Shown piece by piece: positions 1 through 10,608 of a DNA stretch of 64,000 bases (position 1 is the first letter of the stretch; each line of letters starts with the position of its first letter). The DNA lies in NCBI GenBank assembly GCA_964059195.1, contig CAXKWD010000011.1:28643791-28707790 (forward strand), read 5' to 3'. The translations under genes and the position numbers were made by a program. The DNA comes from Ectobius pallidus (taxonomy: Eukaryota; Arthropoda; Insecta; Blattodea; Ectobiidae). A model generated the notes under the pieces. That model saw only the letters and a program-made list of their open reading frames with translations. It was not told the origin of the DNA and did no database searches.

Positions 1-471
1 TTACCATTTACATGTTTAAAATTAGTAACAAAACACACAACAAAAATTAGTAATTCATTAAAATATAACATTATTCGGTGTACAAAAATCTGAAACATTC
101 TACAAGCAGAATTTCTTATTTCTTGCTTGCTCCTTTCCTCTTTACTTTACCAGTAAAGAGGTTTCTCCAAACAAAAGCAGGTAAATGTTGTGAGGGAAAC
201 TGTATTTGTAGAGGACATAAAAACAGATGTGTCATTATGCATTCGTTTCTTTTATTTGAATGAGGAACTACAGATAGTCAGAAATGTTAATGATCTGTCC
301 ACACTGTCCATGAGATGGAGCCCAGAACAAAGTATACATTATTGAGTACGAGAACCCAATCTATACTCAGGCATGGTCCTCTTGCAGCTTTCAGCTAGCC
401 AGCTCAGGTTTGGTCCCCAAAATTTTAAGTACCTGGTTAAAATGTTTTGGTTTTATCATTTTGTTTTTCAG
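1..471. other. Upstream intron sequence of the Dscam-family gene
   Basis: AT-rich noncoding DNA before the first exon I can place. It ends in a polypyrimidine tract and AG acceptor at 470-471. I see no supported coding exon, so the 5' part of the gene lies to the left of the window. Confidence 0.6.
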
Positions 472-627
472 GGCACATAGAGGCAGAAACCAAAGTGACG
501 TCTGAGACAAGTACTGAGTTGCATAGTCTTCAGAAACATTCAAATTACAGTGTGCAAGTATGGGCCTATACGCAAGTTGGTGATGGTGTAAAAAGTAATC
601 CTATCTTCTGTGTTACTGATGAGGCTG
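472..627 (+). CDS. Dscam-like: Dscam-family exon a: second half of an FNIII domain
   Basis: First visible exon of a Dscam-type immunoglobulin-superfamily receptor, a cell-surface protein used in neuronal recognition and, in arthropods, also studied in immunity. It encodes about 52 residues with the C-terminal half of a fibronectin type III fold: ...NYSVQVWAYTQVGDGVKSNP, where the Y-x-V-x-V-x-A-Y strand and the G-D-G-V-x-S-x-P turn are typical of Dscam FNIII repeats. The acceptor is tttttcag and the donor is g|gtaaga; both borders are phase 1. By domain order (FN, FN, Ig, FN, FN, TM) this should be FNIII-3. The exon with the first half of the domain is outside the window. The family call is firm; which Dscam paralogue it is cannot be settled here. 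Confidence 0.85.
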
Positions 628-901
628 GTAAGAGATAACCTGAAAACAGAAAATATCAATGCATGTCATTAGCAAGTAGAAATAAAAGGTGCTACCCAAA
701 AGTTCCCAAAATTTGTAATTAGCGCATGACTGAGTTGTAGTACAAGAAAATGCAGCTAGGTGACATTTCATACATCTCTTGTGAAACATTGTACCAAGCT
801 GCTTTGTTCTGAGCATATGCATTTAGTATTTGTGAGCGTTTCTCCATTGTGAATTTTGGGTAGCACGTCGGCACATTGTGGTTACCAATATTGTCATAAT
901 A

Positions 902-1615
902 CGAGGGTGAGTCAACAGTTATCCGGACTTTACATAAAACACTTTATTTACTTCAAAAATACAGTATGATTTTCTCATGAATTTTCAATCTAGTCTCCTT
1001 TCTTTGTAATGCACTTGGTCCAGCACTCCACAAGCTTATGTATTCTTGCCGAAAAGCAGGTTTTCGGTTGGTTGCAAAGCCACTGGTGCACCGCTTCCTG
1101 TACCTCTTTGTCTGAGGAAAATGAATGACCTTGCAAAGCGTCATTCAGTGGCCCAAACAAATGAAAGTCTGATGGAGCAAATTCTGGACTGTACAGTGTT
1201 ACAGCACCTCAAAACCAGCAATTCGCAGCAAAGATGAAGTCTTCTGTCACGGAAAGTGTTGCTATTGCACGATAACACCCGCCCTCACATGGCTCGGCTC
1301 ACTCTTGAAACCATCCACAAATTGGGTTTTGAGGTGCTATAACATCCACCTTACAGTCCAGATCTTGCTTCGTCGGACACTTTGCAAGGTCATTGATTTT
1401 CCTCGGACAAAGAGTTGCAGGAAGCAGTGCATCAGTGCCTTTGCAATCAACCAAAAAACCTTCTTTTCAGCAGGAATAAACAAGCTTGTGGACCGCTGGA
1501 CCAAGTGCATTACAAAGAAGGGAAACTAGATTGAAAAATCATGAGAAAATCATATCATATTTTTTAAGTAAATAAAGTGTTTTATGAAAAGTCCAGATAT
1601 GTTGACTCTCCCTCG
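902..1615. mobile_element. Fold-back mariner derivative in an intron
   Basis: A 714-bp element between TA dinucleotides (900-901, 1616-1617). Its ends are long inverted repeats: the left starts cgagggtgagtcaaca and the right, reversed, starts cgagggagagtcaaca; similarity runs for well over 150 bp. Both arms encode the same C-terminal mariner transposase region in opposite orientation (right arm: FFSAGINKLVDRWTKCITKK). The centre keeps a + strand piece with an HDNTRPH motif. Both ends therefore derive from the 3' end of a mariner. It cannot encode a functional transposase. Confidence 0.85.
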
Positions 1616-1985
1616 TAGCTTTAATTTTCTAATAAATTCTTATGACTCTAATTGTATTGTTAATTCCCACTTTCAGAGGAAAGCACTTCAAACAAAACTC
1701 TAGGCCTACTCTTAAGGAATATATATTTTGATAATTTACAAATATTTACCCCAAAATAGTGAACTTCTAATTTTTCTTTAATTTGTTTTTCCATTGTCCT
1801 TTGTGTTGAAGCACACTTCTTGAATTACTTTGTTATTAATAAAAAATGTATTAAGATACTGTAGAGTGCATACATTTTTATAACACAGTCCGTTTTTTCT
1901 TCATCTGAGGCAAACCCCCTTTCGAGGAAACCTCCTGTTTAATAGGGATTTTTCTGTATTCATCTAACAGCTTCTATTGTTCTAG

Positions 1986-2282
1986 CTCCAGAGCCTCCAA
2001 GGAGACTGAAAGTTATAGCCAGCTCTCCCACATCGCTGATGGTAAGCTGGATGAAGCCTTTACGCACAAATGGCCTGCTCACAAGTTATGGTGTTTATTG
2101 GCGTGTCCTCAAAGCAGGTCAAGAAAGAGACCTAATGAAGCGACATTTACCTCCAAAAAATACATACTATGAAGTGCTTGACCTCCACAAAGGTGAAGCA
2201 TATGAATTCTGGGTTACAGCATCCACAAGAGTGGGTGAGGGGCAGAGTACGCCAGTAGTTTATGCGACTATCTCTAATCGAG
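1986..2282 (+). CDS. Dscam-like: Dscam-family exon b: complete FNIII domain (FNIII-4 by order)
   Basis: A 297-bp exon (99 codons) with both borders phase 1: acceptor ttctag, donor ag|gtatat. It begins APEPPRRLKV and contains the FNIII core features: PTSLMVSWMKP (B strand Trp), GLLTSYGVYWRV (C strand), YYEVLDLHKGEAYEFWVTA (the L-x-x-G-x-x-Y-x-F tyrosine-corner strand) and STRVGEGQSTP (FG turn). One exon equals one domain, as is common for extracellular modules of this family. It splices in frame to the preceding half-domain exon and to the Ig exon that follows, so the order FNIII-FNIII-Ig matches the Dscam stalk, where FNIII-4 precedes the last Ig domain. Confidence 0.9.
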
Positions 2283-3280
2283 GTATATTCTCAACTTCTT
2301 CCTTAAAATATTATTTTATATCTAATATATGTTATTGTCCTGACCTTCTTTTCTTCCTGTCTTTATAACCAGTTCTCCTTCTTTCTTTGCTCATATTTGA
2401 CAATTCTCTTTTTAGCTAGCAAGTAAGTAAAGCTCTTTGTGATATAATGTCTTAAAGGCACCGAAAGTATAGCATTCTAAAATTTGGTTGATTAATTGAA
2501 AAATGTATTTGTTGAGATTATATGGTGGAATTGAAAATGACAGGGATGATTCTAAAATTAATTGTGTTTTATTAAACTGTTGAAAATTAAGTAAAAAGGG
2601 TTTCTGTAGTTGATTCAGAGCGATGGGAATTCTAAGTAAAAATCAAATAAATTAATATATTTGTTTGAATCTGTTCATTAAAGTAAGACTTATAAAAGCT
2701 AGTATGGAAATTATAAAAAACTAAAACTATTTTAATATGTTTAAAAAACTAAGCAGGGTAATCAAGTAACATTGACCAAACATCAGGTTTGGTAGGATTG
2801 TCCCCTATATTTCTTGTTATGTGGATAAACCAGTAATCTCTGTTATTATGTTTTTCTGGAGTGTATATTGATTTCAGTAGATCTTTTGAACTCCATATAA
2901 AATCACTGTTCCCTTTGTAACAAAGTGTATCAGCAATGTATAAAGGGCCACTTCATTTACACTTCATAGTGTAGTCTATATCTTCCTCTAATTGAATCTT
3001 GTTGGACAGGCACAAATAAGGAGTCAATAACACTGCCATCTGAAGATATTATTGTAAAATCTTGGTCTTCTTCTTCATCTTTTTCCTATACTTCTCTTAC
3101 ATTTTACAATGTTAGCCTCAACTTCATTAGCCAGAGAATGTTTCTTTCCTGAATAACTAGTGTAATTCATTTGTTCTGAGCGATGAATTTACAAGAAATA
3201 AACTATTAAGTACCACTCAAGTGACTGTAATGCTAATTGTGTACTGACAGTGACAACAAGTTCATATTTTGCTATTCCAG
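2283..3280. other. Intron between FNIII and Ig exons
   Basis: AT-rich noncoding DNA of about 1 kb. I see no coding or clear mobile-element signal. It ends in a good acceptor (tgctattccag). Confidence 0.75.
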
Positions 3281-3550
3281 TGCCTGCAGCCTTAATTTCC
3301 TTTGGTGATACAGTGTCTGTACGGAGACGTGGCTCTATTGTGCTACCATGCATTGCTGTTGGTATTCCTCCTCCAGAGCGAATATGGCTTGACACAGAGA
3401 GAAGACAAATTGGTGGAAGTCCATTCAGCGTGCAACCAAATGGCTCACTATATGCAATCGATATCAGACGTCAACACCAGGGCAATTATACATGCACTGT
3501 TAGCAACCCTCATGGATCTGATGAAATAACATATTTCCTTAAAGTATTAA
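3281..3550 (+). CDS. Dscam-like: Dscam-family exon c: Ig domain (Ig10 by order)
   Basis: A 270-bp exon (90 codons), phase 1 at both ends, encoding one I-set immunoglobulin domain. Visible landmarks are VPAALISFGDTVSVRRRGSI at the start, the B-strand cysteine in VLPCIAVGIPPP, the Trp of the C strand in RIWLDTER, the D-x-G-x-Y-x-C equivalent HQGNYTCTVSN with the second cysteine, and EITYFLKVL in the G strand. An Ig domain inside a run of FNIII repeats is the diagnostic feature of the Dscam family; other Ig/FNIII receptors keep all Ig domains N-terminal. The donor is a|gtgagt. I saw no tandem alternative versions of this exon nearby, unlike the variable clusters of arthropod Dscam1. Confidence 0.92.
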
Positions 3551-4697
3551 GTGAGTATCATATCACTAGTGAAAATTATATTCATTCCTAGATGTCCCCA
3601 GTCAGATGTCAGGAGAAGGAACAGTAACACCCACATGTCAAAGCTTGATATGCCTCGTGTATCAGAGATTTTAACATTTTGAACCCGGCGCCATTTAAAT
3701 ACATCTTTACCCATGTGCTGGCAGGTTTTAAGAGTTTTTTTTTTAAATTGTATCTATTATATATTTTTCTAGGGCAAAATCTGAAATTTCGTAAAGTGAA
3801 ATATAATAAACTGTAAATTCTATTGAAAATTATGAGGTACTTACATTTTCCAATAGAAGGCCTTGTGGTGAAAAGCTGGATTCAGCTAGATAAGTTATTA
3901 TTTTTACACTGCATACACTGAACTGAATAAAATAAAACTTATACACAACTTTAACTTAATAAACTTTAAAACATTCAACTTCACACATTACTGTAAGCAA
4001 ATGCTCACTAAATCAGGACGTACCTTTTGATGGCCTTGCCATCATCCTCAGCTAGTTCCACTCCTATGTTCTGTTATACAGTAAAATCAAAACATAGCAG
4101 CAATGACACTGTAATGCAAATCAATATTGTATTGATTCCAAAATAGAGGACATTTCCCCATTCATTTAAAATTATACCCAGATGCTTTTCTTAAATGCTA
4201 ATAGAGGACTTGCTTGGGAAAAAAGAAGATGTATGATGACCCTAAATGAGCGTCTTTCACGAATGCTTCTGGGGTTGGCGACTAGCTGATCTCCTAGATG
4301 TTAGGGATAAGATCTCACTATTGTGGGTTAACAACTACTGGTAGGCTTACTGAAGTTCCTATTACAGTATTCCAAATTTACAGATATACATAGAATCTGA
4401 GTCATGGTGGGTCTCCTGTATCGTTCACTTATCAGAAAGCATCAGAATCTGGTTCTGTTTCAAACTAGCATTGTTTAACTTGCTAAACAGCTTAGAAGGG
4501 GCATAACTACTAGTCCACAGGAGATCCTAATTAAAGATGTTGCACGTAATTAATTAAACGTTGAAATATATCTGTTTTACATAAACAAAATGAAGTTTGA
4601 AATTAAAATATAAATTAATGCAATCAACACTGCATCATTATACATTAAAAACAATGTCAAAATACTGAACATAGATAGACAGATTGATTGATTGATA

Positions 4698-4729
<32 letters not shown>

Positions 4730-5016
4730 TGAATCTTAATCTCCAGATTGAGAAATGAGACACTACAAATGAGGTACATGAATTTAGTATGATAAGATAT
4801 CATTCTATGATGCCAAATATTGCTGCAATGAATTGATTTCATCCTCGATATTAAATCTTCTCTAAATGAGTTGTGTGATGAACCAAAGCGATGTTAAACA
4901 AATTCAGTTTACATAAGAATGCTCAATTTCCATGTCAAAAAGTGTACATCACTTTAAGTTACTGCAATGCTTTAAATCTCAATTCTCATATGCTTACATG
5001 ACTGTAATGTTTTCAG
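3551..5016. other. Intron between Ig and FNIII-5 exons
   Basis: About 1.5 kb of AT-rich noncoding DNA carrying a GATT microsatellite. No coding signal seen. Confidence 0.7.
4676..4730. repeat. (GATT)n microsatellite
   Basis: An imperfect run of gatt/gata tetranucleotides inside an intron, visible as repeated gattgattgatt units. Confidence 0.9.
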
Positions 5017-5451
5017 TGCCTCCGTCAGCTCCAATGCTCCGTGTGGCTGCACGCGGCTCCACGTGGCTTCAGATGCAATGGGGTGCAGTTGAAAATGGTG
5101 GAAGTGCTATACGGGGATTCATCCTTAACTTCCAGCGAGAAGAAGGTGGAGAATGGGAAGAACGCTCATTACCTAGAGATGCCACATTTTATCGGCTGCA
5201 TGGCTTATCCTGTGGTACAGAATACCAACTCCAGTTAATGGCTTATAATTCTGTTGGTAGTGGCATTCCAAGCCACACTCTGGTGTCTCGTACTGAAGGT
5301 GGTATGCCTCTCAAACCTGCCCATGGAGAATTCATCAAGTCTAACCCAAGTAACGTGACCCTCCATCTGAAAGCTTGGTCAGATAATGGCTGTCCCATCA
5401 CTGCATTCAGTATCGAATATAGAGAGACCTTACAGGAAGATTGGCTTACTG
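5017..5451 (+). CDS. Dscam-like: Dscam-family exon d: FNIII-5 plus first half of FNIII-6
   Basis: A 435-bp exon (145 codons), phase 1 at both ends: acceptor gttttcag, donor g|gtaatt. Residues 1 to about 93 form a full FNIII domain, with STWLQMQWGAVENGGSAIRG (B/C strands), LHGLSCGTEYQLQLMAYNSV (tyrosine-corner strand) and GSGIPS (FG turn). From GGMPLKPAHGEF onward a second FNIII begins and runs through NVTLHLKAWSDNGCPITAFS to the exon end at DWLTG. The second half of that domain lies on the next exon. A phase 1 intron splitting an FNIII domain between the C and E strands is also implied for the first visible exon. Confidence 0.92.
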
Positions 5452-5536
5452 GTAATTTCTGTTACTTTTGATCATATTAGCTTTTTTACACAAAAGTTCT
5501 TATGAGTCCAGTTGACTGAGGAATACATTGGACTAG

Positions 5537-6040
5537 GGGCCTATTTAATAAACATAACAATTCTACAATTGTCATTTGTTTGACATTCCTACAATGTGAC
5601 ACCTTTTTGTTTCATAAAACAGTGTGTATATCAGAAATATTATTCACAATTATGTAAATTGTCATGACGGTTTGTCACTTTTCTGTTTCATAAAATTTTA
5701 CACTTGACATACGAAAGTATTTGGAACATGTTTTATTCATTAGTAGGCCTACCATTTATTCCTGGTAATAATTACATTAAGGTTAATACATCTATTAAAA
5801 TGAATAATCAATTATTTCACAAAGCCCGATAATTAATAAATTGTTTTGATATTGTGACAATCAAATTGCATTCTGTGATGATGAAATTATACAGATGTCA
5901 CCATTGAGAAACAGCCTTGAGAATTTACTACTACTTACTGACAAGTGTGACAAATTTGTAGATTACAAATAGAATGTCATATCTATCGGAATGACATAAA
6001 TGTAAAATTGTAGCGCCTGTGGGGTTTGTGAAATAGGGCC
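5537..6040. mobile_element. Inverted-repeat element (MITE-like) with gggccta-type ends
   Basis: Intronic segment bounded on the left by ggggcctatttaataaac and on the right by gtttgtgaaatagggccc, which read as imperfect inverted ends; an acaattgtcatt word near the left end recurs inverted near the right end. Related terminal words occur at about 39,716 and 50,812. No coding capacity. Exact borders and a target duplication could not be fixed. Confidence 0.5.
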
Positions 6041-7726
6041 CAGGTCTATCTCTTTCAATGCAGCATGTTAATGACAGTTGTTGGAGATATTTAATATAGG
6101 CCTACTCTGTTATTATTTTTTTAAACTTTTCAGGTGGCATTAGAATTAACATTAGCAACAATTTTATATTGTAGTTCGTAATACCATAAACTTATTTATT
6201 AAATTAATTTAATTTTAATTTTGTTCTCTTTTCAATAATTTAAAATGAGAAAGTTTCAGTATTTTAACATTAACATTGCATTTCCTTTTTTGTTTGTAAA
6301 CTAATTTTTATAATTTATTTCTTTTAACCAATAATAGTCATCACTCATAATTATTGTGGTATTATATTTAGTTTCATGTGGAAATAGTATACACTATTTT
6401 CTGGGTTTACTTGCAGACATGTTTATTTTCTATAAGAGTGCAATTTTTCATCTGTATTTCTACGATAGGCTACATACGCATAGTTAAATTCAGTGGCAGC
6501 CTCTGATCATGTTGCCATGTTGCACAGAGACCAGGCATTTTAAAATAATATTTAGATTTTTTCTTACTTCATACTATTAATGTACTTCCAAACCATCTTT
6601 GTCAAAGGCTTTTATTGCCTGAAAACATGCCTCATATTATATTTAACAGTTTTAAGTCTTTTTAATATTAAGTGTGCATTGTTCATCGCAATCCAGTTGC
6701 AATGACTTCCTGCCTCATTCTTCGGGCACATAGCGTATGCGAGATGCTTGACTTTGTAGTAAGACTCCTGCAGTTTAAATGTTTTGGTTGTCACATGAGG
6801 TTTTCAGCAACAAGGCATGATTATTGTCTTTGCTGCTAGAGTGCCCTGAAGTACGTGGGCTTCTCTAAGTCATTCACTGCTATTAATCAAGATTTCCCAT
6901 CTCCAAGAGTATGAGCATCAATGTAATCACTTTGTGGCGAGACCTGTACTGCTATTTTCAAAATTCTATTAGTAATTACATATTATTATTAACTTATATA
7001 TTTATTTCTTTGTTTAAAACATAACATTATTTCAATTCTCAGGTTACAAGACGTACCGGTAATCTTAGCAATCTTGGCAGCGTCTGACTGCCAGTCCATT
7101 ATGTAGACTATTTACTTTCTGTAAAATTGTTAAAATAGTACTACACCCTCTTTCTACATCCACGATCCGCCATTGGTTTATTTCATTACCATACATATAT
7201 GTAATATATTTATAGTTAAGTATTTACAGCAGTAATCTAGGCTTTTCCTTTATACTATCCAGTAAGAATACACATAGGTGGTTTACCTGTTACCGTATTG
7301 ATAAATTACAATTTCCTTTCATTTGAACGAATACATTCCAACTATTCATCTGGAAATAATTATCTTGCCCTAATAAGATATTATTACATCGTGTTAATGT
7401 TACTCCATATTCTGTTTAAATATAACATTACACATGACAAATAAATAAAAAAAATTACGGTATATTTTCCAAATATAAGAAAGAACAGGAAACGTTTATC
7501 ATCCAAATGATGAGGAACCGAATCCTGCATGCGGGAAAATTAGTTATGACGAGAGTGCAACTAATGTAGGGTTAATATTTATTTATTTATCACATGCCTA
7601 GGAAGTGAGTAATAGGTCCATAGCTCTACTTTCTCTCTCCTTCTGTTCTGTTGATTCCATTTAACACTCATTACTAGTTCTCACTTCTGTAGGCATCTTC
7701 ATAACTTGTTATCTTGTTCATTATAG
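6041..7726. other. Intron remainder before FNIII-6b exon
   Basis: AT-rich noncoding DNA. I see no exon or definable repeat in it. Confidence 0.6.
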
Positions 7727-7870
7727 TTGGGAACAATGTGCAGAAGAAGGAAAGCTTCACCATAGCTGGATTATGGCCTGGAATGAAATACATGCTTCGT
7801 GTGACGGCAACAAATAGTGCTGGAACCACTGTTGCTGAATACACTGTTATAACATTGCCCCTGTTAGGAG
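7727..7870 (+). CDS. Dscam-like: Dscam-family exon e: second half of FNIII-6
   Basis: A 144-bp exon (48 codons), phase 1 at both ends: acceptor cattatag, donor ag|gtatgt. The product reads VGNNVQKKESFTIAGLWPGM and then KYMLRVTATNSAGTTVAEYT, the E-F-G half of an FNIII domain: L-x-P-G-x-x-Y-x-x-R-V-x-A is the conserved tyrosine-corner strand and NSAGTT the FG turn. It completes the domain begun on the preceding exon and is followed directly by the membrane-spanning exon. It is easily missed because it is short and bounded by large introns. Confidence 0.9.
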
Positions 7871-8142
7871 GTATGTGATCAACATTTCTCTATAGAAGCG
7901 CCACTTAAACAATGCATTTGACAGTTCTCACCTATTTGCCACCTTACGTTGGCTGCATTGTGGTTCTCCTCCCTGGGTTCTAGCTACTAACAAAGAGAAA
8001 CCATTCGGCTGTATTCAGCTTCAAACGTTGCATGCTGCTTCTAGTGGCAAATCTCTCATTTTTATGTTCTTTCATGCATTAAGTCTTGATATTAATAACA
8101 TTGTTACAAGGAATCTTATTATTCTGAGCTGAGCAGCATGTT

Positions 8143-8163
8143 TATTTATTTATTTATTTATTT
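8143..8163. repeat. (TTTA)n microsatellite
   Basis: About five perfect tttattta tetranucleotide units in the intron before the transmembrane exon. It could be the tail of a minus-strand retroelement, but no coding part was recognised. Confidence 0.75.
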
Positions 8164-8857
8164 GACAATAGAAATCCCAAAGAGTCAATGGCTTGTAGCA
8201 GGGACAATACATAATGAAATTTTTGCAAAGAAAGGAAATGGCTACAATAGCTTAGGTATGATACATAATAAGTATAAGTAAACACAAAAGTAATCAAAGG
8301 ACATGTGCACTACTATTAACACCAATAGTCAGTAAAGAATATAACACACATAAAAAATCTATTTAAATATAATTATAGCTAATTTTAAAGCAATATAAAT
8401 GTGATGTAGCACAAATGAACTCATAATCACAATTGTTATGTACTAAATTAATTGTTAAAGTATTTATAAAGGAGGTATTTTTTTGACATTTTTAAAAAAA
8501 TTTAGTTAGCAATCAACACACTTTTTTAATTCATTTGGTAAGCTATTGTATTCAGTCGCAATCATTTTAATAATACCCAGCATATAATATATTATAAAAA
8601 CTGTATTGATCAGCCACACTCATAGGGCTATATGAATAACAACAATTTAATTATTAAAAAATAAATTATGTTAACCCTTAAAAAAATAAATTAATGGCAA
8701 GAGTAAGTTATGGTAATAAGAAAAATGTAAATTTTTCAGTTAGTAGAATCTTCAAACACAAGTAGTCGTTAAAATAACGGTTTCTGTCAGATACATTGTG
8801 CCTGATGGACATTTAAACAGAGGGGGATAAATGTACTTTGAACTTTTCCTGGTGCTG

Positions 8858-8941
8858 GTAATATTTTCTAGGGCTTCTAACCAGGTAATTAGTCGGAGGA
8901 CACCTGCTAATTACCTGCTTGGAGGCCTGGGAAAATATTCT
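8858..8941. repeat. Short intronic hairpin
   Basis: Imperfect inverted repeat: taatattttctaggg and ccaggtaattag on the left match ctaattacctg and cctgggaaaatatt on the right. About 80 bp, noncoding. Confidence 0.6.
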
Positions 8942-9017
8942 AGATTTGAAACATAAAATTCAGCTTGCTAAAGCTGTGTTCAAAGCACATTTGAAGATGT
9001 AATTGTATTTGTTGCAG

Positions 9018-9161
9018 GAACTCTAGGCCCCAACTTGGTGCAAGTGGAATCAGAAACAGCTATACCTGCATACCTGGAATTGGGGGTGGTGTTACCAGTG
9101 GTGTTATCGTTGTTTTTGCTCATTGCTGTCATTGCTGGCATATTTATATGTCTTAGGAGAA
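9018..9161 (+). CDS. Dscam-like: Dscam-family exon f: juxtamembrane and transmembrane helix
   Basis: A 144-bp exon (48 codons), phase 1 at both ends: acceptor tttgttgcag, donor a|gtaagt. After a short linker (LGPNLVQVESETAIPAYLEL) comes a hydrophobic stretch of about 23 residues, GVVLPVVLSLFLLIAVIAG followed by IFIC, and then the basic stop-transfer LRR. This is a single-pass type I membrane anchor. It separates the FNIII stalk from the cytoplasmic tail. Arthropod Dscam1 has two alternative transmembrane exons; here I find only one in the intervals searched, which argues for a Dscam paralogue other than Dscam1. Confidence 0.92.
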
Positions 9162-9265
9162 GTAAGTACCAGTAAGCCTACATCAGATTCGTATTATGAT
9201 TAGGGCCTTTTACATTTATAAAGCAAGTTACGTTGTAAATTTTAACCATACTTTAATTAATAAAA

Positions 9266-9506
9266 GTGGAGTGTCTGTGGAAAACGATGTAAGTGCCAGA
9301 CAAATTTATTGTTTCTTTTTCCGTGGAAATTGGTGTATGTGCCATTGCTAAGCACCCAGTAAAGGATATAAAAAGCGTTCATTAGGTGCCAGAACGATTT
9401 TTATATCCTTTACTGGGTTGTTGGCAATGGCACGTACACCAATTTCCACGAAAAAACAAACAATAAATTTTTCTGGCACTTATATCGTTTTCCACGGATA
9501 CTCCAC
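9266..9506. mobile_element. Long palindromic (hairpin) element in intron
   Basis: Two arms of about 110 bp, roughly 90% complementary by eye, with a short loop near 9,375-9,395. The left arm starts gtggagtgtctgtggaaaac and the right arm ends gttttccacggatactccac. Mid-arm words such as tggaaattggtgta and cagtaaaggatata recur inverted. This is the architecture of a fold-back MITE; no ORF and no clear target duplication. Confidence 0.85.
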
Positions 9507-10136
9507 AAAATATTATCCATACTGTTCTGAATATTGTCCCATCAACAGAGGATATGAGGAATAAACTTTCTCTTTAAAGTTTTTTGACAAAGTTGGTGGT
9601 TTTTGTACAAATTAAATACAAAGATATTATGTGGAACACATACTACAGGAAGTCTGGCAACATAGTGTGTTTGTTTTTTACGAGTGAGAGAAAGGTCATT
9701 GTCTGTGCATCAATGATCTGGTGTGCGCTGTTACAATTCTGCAGATTCTAGCCTAATAATTATTCTTGCATAATTATTTCTTTAGCCTTGGACTTAATAG
9801 CAAAACACATAAGTTTTATGTTTATTTTAATATTATCTACTGCCACCCTTTATTCTTTACAGTTATAGGCTACTACTCCCCCCCCCCCCCATATACATTT
9901 TTGTGGCTATTCCTTTCGGATCTCATGAGTGGAAGTCTGAATTGAGTTAAAAATAAACTGAAATTGTTGCATTATATGAAATTTGCTATTTACAGATGTA
10001 TAAGCATGGTAAAAAGAGGAGTTCAGTCCGGTACATACAAGCTAAAGGATCTCTCAATTTCATATAGAGTTTTGTACAAGATACCGGTATCTGTTCATTA
10101 ACTCCATAACTGTGATAATAGTTTCCATTGTTTCAG

Positions 10137-10292
10137 GGCCGGGAGAAGAGATTATAGAGCATGACATTGATGCAGCACAGGACGCACAGGCAATGGTTGC
10201 TCTGGATAACAAACATAACCTTGCTCAAAGAGAACAGTATTATGCAGCAGTGCAGAAAGGCATTGCCACCCATGCTGTGGAAAGAGTGCCAG
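10137..10292 (+). CDS. Dscam-like: Dscam-family exon g: membrane-proximal cytoplasmic tail
   Basis: A 156-bp exon (52 codons), phase 1 at both ends: acceptor attgtttcag, donor ag|gtaaag. It encodes RPGEEIIEHDIDAAQDAQAM and then VALDNKHNLAQREQYYAAVQ, a charged and probably helical segment with a YY pair. No enzymatic domain is seen. Dscam tails act as adaptors for cytoskeletal signalling; the tyrosine pair could be phosphorylated, but that is inference. The assignment rests on splice borders, conserved frame and position right after the transmembrane exon. Confidence 0.88.
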
Positions 10293-10608
10293 GTAAAGTT
10301 TTGATGTATCATGTTTTCTAAATAATTAATAACCTATATATTTAGCCCCAATACTTTTAACCACATTGTTATATAACAAAGCTATTTGTTTATTTATTTA
10401 TTTTTGGTTCATTTTCAAATTTGAAACAAGTTGTTTAACTTCTACATTTCATAAAGGAGAATTTAACTCATTAGTCTAAGTCATTAGTCAGCATAGACTA
10501 AGGTTCTGTATTGATTAAACTGTCTGTTAGCTTATTCTGATATGCAAAATTTAATATTGGCTATTACCTTATGACATCTATAGGTTTATGTGAAATAAAA
10601 TGCAATTA

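Noticed and set aside
290..345. Possible FNIII-like text (LSTLSMRWSPEQ) upstream of exon a
   Set aside because: It runs into a stop with no donor site in frame and does not join exon a; too short to support.
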